The notes beneath the pieces were generated by a model that was given only the letters and a program-made list of their open reading frames with translations, ran no database searches and was not told the DNA's origin. Of a DNA stretch of 30,379 nucleotides, positions 16,449 to 23,692 are shown piece by piece. Made by a program: the position numbers and the translations under genes. This DNA comes from an uncultured Prevotella sp. Lineage in GTDB: Bacteria > Bacteroidota > Bacteroidia > Bacteroidales > Bacteroidaceae. Where the stretch lies: assembly GCA_934219025.1 (NCBI GenBank), contig CAKQDG010000016.1:1-30379 (forward strand), given 5' to 3'. The stretch's first letter is position 1; each line of letters starts with the position of its first letter.

Positions 16449-17615
16449 TTATTGCAGTATTGCGTCGGCGAGGGCTTCGAGTTGTGGCAAGTCTTCCTGT
16501 TTCATCACTCCGCGCAGGGTCACGGTGTCTCCCTTCACGGTGATGTCTTTCATTTCCTCGAGCATCTGCTTCATCACTCTTGCTGCCGACGGTGCCCAGC
16601 TGCCGTTTTCTATGATTGCGGCGTCGCGCTTCTGCCATGCCTTGATTTTCAGGTGGTGGATAAAGTCGAACATCGGGGGGAATAGTCCGGCATCGTAGCT
16701 TGATGCAGCAAACACCACCTTGCCGTATTTGAATGCGTCTTCCACGGCTTCTGCCATGTCGTCGCGGCAAAGGTCGGTCGTTACAACTTTCTTGCATCCC
16801 TTTTCTACCAGAATTTCTGCCAGTTTGTCGGCGGCAGCCTTTGTGCATCCGTGTATCGAGGCGTATGCTATGAGCACTCCTTCGGCTTCCACGCCGTAGC
16901 TGCTCCATATTGTGTAGAGACGCAGTGCCTCTTTCATCTTTTCGCCCGTGAGCAGCGGTCCGTGCAGTGGCAGAATCATCTGGATGTCGAGCTGTGCGGC
17001 TTTTTTGAGCAGGGTGGAAACCGGACCGCCGTATTTTCCGCAGATGTTGAAGTAGTAGCGCCTTGCCTCGCAAGCCCAGTCGTCGGCATCGGCGTCAATC
17101 ACTCCGAATTTGCCGAATCCGTCGGCCGAGAACAGGGCGCGGTCGTGCTCGTCGTAGCTCACCATCACTTCGGGCCAGTGCACCATCGGCGCCATGATAA
17201 AGCGTAGCGTGTGGGTGCCGAGCTGCAGGGTGTCGCCTTCTTTCACGCTGATTATGTCGTCGGCAAACTTGCAGTCGGGGAAGTAGAGCGGCAGCATTGC
17301 CTTGGCTTTTGCCGAGCAAACAATCTTTATGTCTGGATACATTTCCTTCACTTCGCCAATGCCGCTGGCGTGGTCGGGCTCCAGATGGTGCACGATGAGA
17401 TAGTCGGGTTTCCTGTCGCCCAGAGTCTCGGTCAGGTTCTTTTTCCACTGTTCCATTGTGCGCTTGTCTGAAGTGTCCATGATTGCAATCTTCTCGTCGA
17501 TTATGGCGAAAGAGTTGTAGCACATGCCGTCGGGCACTACGTATTGCGACTCGAATAGCCGTGTGTCGGCATCGTCGCAGCCGATATAATAAATGTTGTC
17601 TGTAACCTTTTTCAT
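16449..17615 (-). CDS. Flavodiiron protein (FprA-type A-flavoprotein)
   Basis: A 388-residue soluble protein that reduces oxygen to water or nitric oxide to nitrous oxide in anaerobes. The N-terminal metallo-beta-lactamase-like domain has the diiron ligands H77-x-E79-x-D81-H82 (HHLEPDHASG), a His in APMVHWPEVM, an Asp in LFSADGFGKFG and a His in LPLHGPLL. The C-terminal flavodoxin domain begins near 250 with GVLIAYASIHGCTKAAADKLA, the FMN-binding loop. The start chosen is ATG 17615 (MKKVTDNIYYIGCDD); extending to 17666 would cross the promoter. No rubredoxin domain is fused, so electrons must come from a separate donor. The promoter at 17637-17666 supports single-gene expression. Confidence 0.95.
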   Translation of the reverse strand: MKKVTDNIYYIGCDDADTRLFESQYVVPDGMCYNSFAIIDEKIAIMDTSDKRTMEQWKKNLTETLGDRKPDYLIVHHLEPDHASGIGEVKEMYPDIKIVCSAKAKAMLPLYFPDCKFADDIISVKEGDTLQLGTHTLRFIMAPMVHWPEVMVSYDEHDRALFSADGFGKFGVIDADADDWACEARRYYFNICGKYGGPVSTLLKKAAQLDIQMILPLHGPLLTGEKMKEALRLYTIWSSYGVEAEGVLIAYASIHGCTKAAADKLAEILVEKGCKKVVTTDLCRDDMAEAVEDAFKYGKVVFAASSYDAGLFPPMFDFIHHLKIKAWQKRDAAIIENGSWAPSAARVMKQMLEEMKDITVKGDTVTLRGVMKQEDLPQLEALADAILQ

Positions 17616-17636
17616 ATACTTTAAGTTTTGTTTTTG

Positions 17637-17666
17637 CAAAGATAATGTTTTTTGTTTAATCCGCAA
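17637..17666 (-). promoter_or_regulatory. Promoter of the flavodiiron gene
   Basis: On the minus strand TTG (17666-17664), a 19-nt spacer and TATCTTTG (17644-17637) match the consensus. They lie about 22 bp before the start at 17615, implying a very short leader. Confidence 0.65.
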
Positions 17667-18224
17667 TTCTGTTCTGCTTATTTTATGTCATAAACTCAAC
17701 AGTTTTGCTTTGAGCTCTTTTCTGTAAGTGTGTCTTGCTTAAGCCATACGTTTTTGTTGTATAAATAATATCCATTATTCAATACTGGTGCTCCATTAAT
17801 ATCCCTTAAACTTTAAATGTTAAAATAGTAGTCTTCTTTCTGCGCGAGAATGGAATATTCTGTGCGAAAAACAATTTTGCCGGAAATAAGCGAGTTTTGA
17901 CCGTTTTATGTAAAATGCTGAGCTATAAGTACATAGCTTTGTTTCGCCAGAAAAACATGCTGTTTCTTTTTGGTGAAGCAATGCTTCGTCGGGAATGAAG
18001 CATTGCTTTGCTCCCAACGAAGCGCGTTTCGACTAACTGCTTTTTGTGGATTTCGGGGCGGGAAAATGTAATTATTTCGGTGTTTTGACAACTTTATGGC
18101 TACTCCTCGTGGATTTTCATCTTTTTATCAACATCAAATCCGTGCGGTTATATGCGATTGGATGTGAGGAAGAGGAAAAATGAAATGTTAAATCCGTCGG
18201 GTGGAAGATTTAAAGAATGTAAAA
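17667..18224. other. Intergenic block with palindromes, no convincing gene
   Basis: This stretch separates the flavodiiron gene (-) from the repeat element. It holds the hairpin AGCTAT/ATAGCT (17921-17926/17933-17938) and a larger palindrome. GAAGCAATGCTTC (17975-17987) pairs with GAAGCATTGCTT (17997-18008), and each arm is also nearly self-complementary. A 65-codon minus-strand frame across it (17820-18017) is Cys- and aromatic-rich without a domain and is probably translated repeat DNA. No promoter pointing right was found before 18772. Confidence 0.5.
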
Positions 18225-18468
18225 GGTTTAACCGGTGTTTGGAGTGATAATATTTATTATCGGAAGAAATCTCCTTGCCAAATTTTTAGACGAAAACCTA
18301 AAAAACTCCCGATGCCGTTTTGCAAGCCTTCGGCTTATTGTATAAAGCAAGGTATGTACTTTAGAGAGCAAGCTCTCTTCCGTCCATATCTTGCTTTATA
18401 CAAAGAGCCACTTCGTGTCTCTCTGCAAAACGACATCGGGCGATAAACATAAAAAACAAAGGAAATCA
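18225..18468 (+). repeat. Structured repeat element, copy 2 (cloverleaf core)
   Basis: Same architecture as copy 1 in the opposite genomic orientation. GGTT..CCGG start (18225), exact 26-bp block (18241-18266), AGACGAAAACC (18288-18298), core, exact 31-bp block (18438-18468). The core's outer stem is 18308-18324 with 18424-18440 (17 bp, one mismatch). Arm 1 is AGCCttcGGCT (18325-18335). Arm 2 is an 18-bp stem 18339-18356/18385-18402 (one mismatch), capped by AGAGAGC/GCTCTCT (18363-18378). Arm 3 is GAGcCAC ttc GTGtCTC (18405-18421). The core shares no obvious primary sequence with copy 1. It ends 430 bp before susC. Confidence 0.75.
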
Positions 18469-18535
18469 ATACCTTGCAGCAACCAATTAAAACAGAGTAA
18501 CACTAAAATCATTGTCTGTAACTATATTGACAAAT

Positions 18536-18640
18536 CTTGTTGTTATTCTGTTTTACAGTTTGAAGATGATTCTCTTTGTTTCTTTTACATAAGCATATTG
18601 CCCGTTGTCATTACTCTGTCCGGGCAATCTACTGTAAAAC
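18536..18640 (-). repeat. Diverged third right end of the repeat family, with its own hairpin
   Basis: Bases 18536-18603 align with 1-63 (shared CTTGTTG, ATTCTGTTTTACAG, ATGATT, CTTTGTTT, and GCCC at the end), that is, a right end in minus orientation facing copy 2. The segment is also bounded by GTTTTACAGT (18550-18559) and its complement ACTGTAAAAC (18631-18640). Inside it TTGCCCG (18598-18604) pairs with CGGGCAA (18621-18627). An 84-codon minus-strand frame (18553-18807) covers it, ending in KETKRIIFKL, but no family is recognised. Confidence 0.45.
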
Positions 18641-18771
18641 CAAGAGGAATTGATAAAAGAACTATAATTCTTGATATGCTTCAAATTGGCGCTTTCTTGT
18701 AAGGCTCTGCTAAATAGAGGTTTAACGGATTTAGTGTGTGATAAATACAATATAAAATCGGGTTTAGAAAC

Positions 18772-18803
18772 TTTGTTCCGTTTAAATAAAATTATTAAAT
18801 TTG
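18772..18803 (+). promoter_or_regulatory. Promoter of the susC/susD operon
   Basis: TTTG (18772-18775), a 20-nt spacer and TAAATTTG (18796-18803) match the Bacteroidetes consensus. The leader to ATG 18894 would be about 85 nt. The structured repeat copy lies upstream of this promoter and outside the predicted transcript. Confidence 0.65.
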
Positions 18804-18893
18804 CCATCGAAATCTATCATAAATGAACCTTAGTCTATAAAATAGTATTATTATAATTTACATATCTAATAACAACCTAACAACTGTTGATCA

Positions 18894-21800
18894 ATGAAAA
18901 AACAAAGTAGCAGTTCTTCCCGAATCTGGGGGGGCGAAATTCTGATGAAATTGTTGTTGTTCTGCTGTTTCCTAAGCATCCCGTCATTTGCTGATGCACA
19001 GCAGAAAGTTACCGGTAGTGTGGTAGACTCCAACGGTCAGCCTATTATCGGAGCAAGTGTAGTAATCAAAGGCACTTCTACCGGTGTAATTACCGACATC
19101 GACGGTAATTTCTCGTTCAGCGCAGAGCCGGGCAACACAATCGAAGTAACTTATGTGGGCTACAAGCCCAAGACGTTCAAGGCAACCGCCAGTCCTATGA
19201 GAATCAAGCTCGAAGAAGATTCCGAGATGCTCGACGAGGTGGTGGCTATCGGTTACGGAACGGTGAAGAAACGCGACCTTACCGGCGCCATCAGCGCGAT
19301 AGGAGCCGACAAGCTGAAAGACCGCTCGTTTGGCAATGCCCTGCAGTCGATGGCAGGTCAGGTGTCGGGCGTGCAGATCACTCAGTCGCAGGGCGCACCG
19401 GGCATGGCACCTTCAGTGAAAGTGCGTGGCGCAACCTCTATCAACGCCGGAACAACACCTCTATACGTCATCGACGGTGTGCCGTTGGAAGACGACACAG
19501 ATTCCGGAAACGGAGCAAACGGCGGTTCGCTGCAGTATTCCAACCACAACCCGATGAACAATATCAACCCTAACGACATCGAGAGCATCGAAGTGCTGAA
19601 AGATGCAGCATCGGCTGCAATCTACGGTTCGCGCGGTGCAAACGGCGTTGTTATCATCACAACAAAACAGGGCAAGGCCGGAAGAACAAAGGTAGACCTC
19701 TCTTATGAGTTCGGCTTCTCGCGCGTAAACCGCAAGATAGACATGATGGATGCAAAGCAGTGGATGCGCTACGAGAGTGCAGCCCGCGAAAACCAGTGGC
19801 AGACGGATGTGGCAAAGAATCCTTCGCTGCAGCGCACAAACAACTCCAAGTATGTCATTCCTTCAGAATTCTCCGACCCTGAATGGCTGGAGCGCATCGG
19901 CAACGGCACAGACTGGCAGGACGTGCTCTATCGCACTGGCGTTAGCCACAACGTGCAGGCATCTGTTTCGGGCGGTTCAGAGAAGACACAGTTCATGATG
20001 TCTCTCGGATACCTCAACCAGAAGGGAGTGGTGATAACCAACGATTACAACCGCTTGTCGGGCCGCCTGAACCTGAACCACAAGATCAGCAACCGCCTGA
20101 ATGTGGGAATGAAACTCAACTTCACCCGCAGCGGCGACTCCCCACAGGGACTGGCAGGAAAGTCAGACGTGGTCAGCCTTGCCTGTCAGAGCGACCCTAT
20201 CTTCCCGTTGTATGTGGAGACAGGTTCACTCGGATTCAAAGACCCGGCTTCTATGTGGAACACATTCGTGAAGTATGGCTTCCAGCTCTGGCACCCATAC
20301 TCGCTGACAAAAGAAAGTTCGAAGAAACTTAAGACAGACAATATCATCGGTACGGTGTTCGGCGAATACAAGATTATCGACGGTTTGACATTCAAGACAT
20401 CAGCCGGCATCAACTCGTCAGACTCACACTTTGAATACTATTGGAACGAAGGACAGAAATGGGGATACTCCGGTTGGGTGCACGCCACAGGAACACACTC
20501 CACACGCCGTGTAGACAACTGGGTGTGGGAGAATACCCTCAACTACAACAAGACATTCAACGAAGACCACAACGTTACAGCCCTTTTGGGTTACACCATG
20601 CAGGATCAGCAAACCACATTCTCAAACATCAGCGGTTCGGGCTATCCTAACGACCTGGTGCACACCATCAATGCAAGTACGTCGCAGACAGGTACAACCC
20701 TGAAGACCGAATGGGCACTGATTTCATATCTGGCACGTGCCACATATTCTTATAAAGGAAAATATCTGGCAACAGCATCTTTGCGTGCCGACGGTTGCTC
20801 TCGATTCGGTTCAGACAACCGCTGGGGCTACTTCCCTTCAGTATCAGCAGCATGGCGTATCAGCGAGGAGAAATTCATGGAGTCTACACGCAGCTGGCTC
20901 GACAACCTGAAGATTCGCGCAAGCTACGGTGTAACGGGTAACAACCAGATTGCAGACTATGCAGCCATCGGTTTGCTCGGATATTCACAGTATGACGTGA
21001 ACGGAACTCTGACAAACGGACTTTATACAAAGACCATGCCGTCGAGCAACCTGAAATGGGAAAAGACCGGACAGTATGACCTCGGTATCGACGCCAACTT
21101 CTTCGGCAGCCGACTGAACGTTGCCCTTGACTACTACTATTCAAAGACTTCAGACATGTTGCTCAAGGTGCCGGTTCCGGTGCTCACAGGTTTCACCGAC
21201 TCGCAGATGAACATCGGCTCAGTGAGAAACCTCGGTTTCGAACTTAACATCGGAACGGTAAATATCCGCAACAAGAACTTTATGTGGACCACCGACTTCA
21301 ACATTTCTGCAAACCGCAACAAGGTGTTGAAACTCGGCAACAACAATGCACCTATCGAGGTGAACACCAACTCGGCAATCTCTCGCACAGAGGTGGGACA
21401 GCCCGTGGGCAACTACTATGGCTACAAAGTGACCGGCGTTTACAGCACTGCCGAAATCAACGACCCGAACGTGCCGAAATATTCCGGCGCAGAACCTGGC
21501 GACCCTAAGGTGTGGGACAAAGACGGCAACGGAAAAATCGACGCCAACGACCGCACCATCCTGGGCAACTACCAGCCTGACTTTACATGGGGCTTGACCA
21601 ACAACATCTCATGGAAGGGACTCGAATTCTCTATCATGCTCACCGGAACCCACGGCAACGAAATCATGAACCAGAACGCACGCTTCCTCGGATTCTACAA
21701 CGGTGCGCGCAACCTCTATGCAAGCCGCAGCAACTTCTGGGTGAGCGATGAGCAGCCCGGCGACGGAATGACACCGAAACCACGCACCACTCCTAACACC

Positions 21801-22079
21801 ATAGAGTCAAGCTCTTCGTCAATGTGGGTAGAAGACGGATCGTTCGTGCGCATCAAGAACATCCGCCTGGGCTACAACTTCCCGAACTCAATCCTGCGTC
21901 CGCTCGGCATGACATCGCTGAAACTCTATGTCAATATGGAAAACGTGCACGTGTTCTCAGATTACTCAAACTACGATCCTGAAGGTTCAACCTTCCAGAC
22001 CGGTTATCGCGTGGGCTACGACTATGGAGCATATCCTAACCCGTTCACATGCACATTCGGCATCAATATCGGTTTCTAA
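18894..22079 (+). CDS. SusC/RagA-family TonB-dependent outer-membrane transporter
   Basis: A 1061-residue TonB-dependent receptor that imports glycans or peptides across the outer membrane, paired with a SusD lipoprotein lid. After the signal peptide (MKLLLFCCFLSIPSFADAQ region) come a carboxypeptidase-regulatory-like beta-sandwich (about 38-112; GSVVDSNGQPIIGASVVIKGTSTG), a plug domain (about 115-245; LDEVVAIGYGTVKKRDLTGAIS, the SusC signature LKDAASAAIYGSRGANGVVIITTKQG) and a long beta-barrel ending FGINIGF. The start at 18894 gives a long n-region; ATG 18945 is an alternative. susD follows after 32 bp. No sigma/anti-sigma pair, hybrid two-component or SusR-type regulator is visible nearby, so regulation is unknown. 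Confidence 0.95.
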   Translation: MKKQSSSSSRIWGGEILMKLLLFCCFLSIPSFADAQQKVTGSVVDSNGQPIIGASVVIKGTSTGVITDIDGNFSFSAEPGNTIEVTYVGYKPKTFKATASPMRIKLEEDSEMLDEVVAIGYGTVKKRDLTGAISAIGADKLKDRSFGNALQSMAGQVSGVQITQSQGAPGMAPSVKVRGATSINAGTTPLYVIDGVPLEDDTDSGNGANGGSLQYSNHNPMNNINPNDIESIEVLKDAASAAIYGSRGANGVVIITTKQGKAGRTKVDLSYEFGFSRVNRKIDMMDAKQWMRYESAARENQWQTDVAKNPSLQRTNNSKYVIPSEFSDPEWLERIGNGTDWQDVLYRTGVSHNVQASVSGGSEKTQFMMSLGYLNQKGVVITNDYNRLSGRLNLNHKISNRLNVGMKLNFTRSGDSPQGLAGKSDVVSLACQSDPIFPLYVETGSLGFKDPASMWNTFVKYGFQLWHPYSLTKESSKKLKTDNIIGTVFGEYKIIDGLTFKTSAGINSSDSHFEYYWNEGQKWGYSGWVHATGTHSTRRVDNWVWENTLNYNKTFNEDHNVTALLGYTMQDQQTTFSNISGSGYPNDLVHTINASTSQTGTTLKTEWALISYLARATYSYKGKYLATASLRADGCSRFGSDNRWGYFPSVSAAWRISEEKFMESTRSWLDNLKIRASYGVTGNNQIADYAAIGLLGYSQYDVNGTLTNGLYTKTMPSSNLKWEKTGQYDLGIDANFFGSRLNVALDYYYSKTSDMLLKVPVPVLTGFTDSQMNIGSVRNLGFELNIGTVNIRNKNFMWTTDFNISANRNKVLKLGNNNAPIEVNTNSAISRTEVGQPVGNYYGYKVTGVYSTAEINDPNVPKYSGAEPGDPKVWDKDGNGKIDANDRTILGNYQPDFTWGLTNNISWKGLEFSIMLTGTHGNEIMNQNARFLGFYNGARNLYASRSNFWVSDEQPGDGMTPKPRTTPNTIESSSSSMWVEDGSFVRIKNIRLGYNFPNSILRPLGMTSLKLYVNMENVHVFSDYSNYDPEGSTFQTGYRVGYDYGAYPNPFTCTFGINIGF

Positions 22080-22111
22080 ACATTTATCAAGAGAATTAAA
22101 AATTGACTACA

Positions 22112-23521
22112 ATGAAAAAATTATCATATATCATATTGGCAGCTTTTGCATTCACATCCGTAGGATGCAGCGATTTCCTTGATTTGTCGCCTAAATCCGA
22201 TGCCAATGAAAAGGATTTCTACAAGACCAAGGCTGACATCGAAACGGCCATGAACTCTGTATACAACACCCTGTATGACGTGTGGGGACCGGAGGGACTG
22301 CCGTCAATGTATGGCGAACTGATGTCTGACAACGTATATAACACCAACACCGCAGGCAACGTTGCCGACTACAACGCCTTTGACAACCATACAAACATGA
22401 CAACCACCAATACCCTCGTGGAGGGCTGGTGGGAAACATATTATCAGTCAATCTACAAGATAAACCAGGTTATTGCAAAAAGCCAGGGCATTGCCGGCAC
22501 AGAGCAATACGTGGGCGAGGCTAAATTCATGCGAGCAATGTATTATTTCGACATGGTACGCGCATGGGGCGACGTGCCGTTGGTTACCACTCCAGTTTCT
22601 GTGGCTGAATCATACAAGTGTGCACGCACGCCGAAAGACCAGATATACAGTCAGATTATTCAAGACTTCAAGGATGCCGCTGCCGTTCTGCCCGCAAAAT
22701 CAGGCGAGCGCTTCAAGGGGGCTGCCACGAGCGATGCTGCCAACGTTATGCTCGGAAAGGTTTATCTCACTCTCGGCAACAAGGATGAAGCAAAGACCTA
22801 TCTGATGAAGGAATACAACAAATTCTCGCTCGTGGGCAACTATGCTGACCTGTGGGATTACAAAAACAAGAATACATCAGAGTCTATATTCGAAATTCAG
22901 TATGCCGAAACAACTTCCTCTTCGCAGCCATACAGCAAATATTGGGCAATGTTCACACCGCTCGACAACCGTATCGTTACGGCTTGGGGTGCCGGCATGA
23001 ACCAGGTGTCAGACGATTTGTGGAACGCCTACGAAGCTAACGACCCGCGCCGCGACATATCTATCGCCGACGGATACGAGGACTCAAAAGGAAAACACAT
23101 AGCAACTCGCTACTGTATCAAATGGAGAGACACTGACGCCAAAGTTGACAAGCTCCGCGAACTCGCACGCAACAACTTCATCGTATTGCGCTATGCCGAC
23201 GTGCTGCTGATGCTCACCGAGGCCACCGACGACCCGCAGTATCTGAACGAAGTGCGCCACCGCGCAGGCTTGCCGGGATATGGCGAGACTGGCTATCCGG
23301 CACAGTACAACACCGTGAAACTTGCCCTTCAGCACGAATATCAGGTGGAGCTTGGCATGGAGTTCCAGCGCTGGTTCATCCTGCAGCGACTGGGCACGGC
23401 TGCCGAAGTTATAAAAAACTGCAGCAAGCACGTGAACAATCCTATCTATGTGCTGCCTATACCGCAGAAGGTGGTAGACCAGAACCCAAGCGTCATCACT
23501 CAGAATGAGCAGTATAAATAA
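22112..23521 (+). CDS. SusD/RagB-family nutrient-binding outer-membrane lipoprotein
   Basis: A 469-residue SusD-like lipoprotein, the substrate-capturing lid of the adjacent SusC transporter. Lipobox SVGC gives Cys19, followed by SDFLDLSPKSDANEKDFYKT, the classic SusD N-terminus. TPR-like helices follow (EAKFMRAMYYFDMVRAWGDVPLVTTPV near 135, then GAATSDAANVMLGKVYLTLG). The C-terminal part has FIVLRYADVLLMLTEA, VRHRAGLPGYG, and ends PIYVLPIPQKVVDQNPSVITQNEQY. The start is ATG 22112; a TTG nine bases earlier in frame is less likely. A terminator-like hairpin follows, so the glycosidase-like gene may be separately expressed. Confidence 0.95.
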   Translation: MKKLSYIILAAFAFTSVGCSDFLDLSPKSDANEKDFYKTKADIETAMNSVYNTLYDVWGPEGLPSMYGELMSDNVYNTNTAGNVADYNAFDNHTNMTTTNTLVEGWWETYYQSIYKINQVIAKSQGIAGTEQYVGEAKFMRAMYYFDMVRAWGDVPLVTTPVSVAESYKCARTPKDQIYSQIIQDFKDAAAVLPAKSGERFKGAATSDAANVMLGKVYLTLGNKDEAKTYLMKEYNKFSLVGNYADLWDYKNKNTSESIFEIQYAETTSSSQPYSKYWAMFTPLDNRIVTAWGAGMNQVSDDLWNAYEANDPRRDISIADGYEDSKGKHIATRYCIKWRDTDAKVDKLRELARNNFIVLRYADVLLMLTEATDDPQYLNEVRHRAGLPGYGETGYPAQYNTVKLALQHEYQVELGMEFQRWFILQRLGTAAEVIKNCSKHVNNPIYVLPIPQKVVDQNPSVITQNEQYK

Positions 23522-23544
23522 TTCTTTATAACACTAAAATAGAA

Positions 23545-23603
23545 AAAGGGGAGGGGAGAACCGATGTGGAACTCCTCTCTCCTTTTCTTTTTTCTTTTTT
23601 CTA
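23545..23603 (+). terminator. Terminator-like hairpin after susD
   Basis: AAAGGGGAGGGGAG (23545-23558) pairs with CTCCTCTCTCCTTT (23572-23585), with two G-U pairs, and is followed by a T-rich tract to about 23600. It would end or attenuate the susCD transcript. Confidence 0.6.
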
Positions 23604-23642
23604 TAACGTTACAACAGTTTCCCTTTTCTATAACGTTACAAC
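23597..23642 (+). promoter_or_regulatory. Tandem 19-bp repeats before the glycosidase-like gene
   Basis: TTTTCTATAACGTTACAAC occurs exactly at 23597-23615 and 23624-23642, a 27-bp period. Each unit contains the palindrome TAACGTTA. Two near-palindromic sites 27 bp apart, 50-95 bp before the start at 23693, look like operators for a dimeric regulator, but no regulator gene is present in the window. Confidence 0.45.
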
Positions 23643-23692
23643 GGAATATACCGGTACGTCCTAAATGAAACATCTTTATAAAGCAGAAAAAC

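Noticed and set aside
17820..18017. 65-codon minus-strand frame across the palindromes
   Set aside because: Sequence is explained by inverted repeats; no promoter or domain.
18553..18807. 84-codon minus-strand frame
   Set aside because: It covers the third repeat end and shows no recognised domain; kept only as a remark on possible coding ancestry of the repeat flank.
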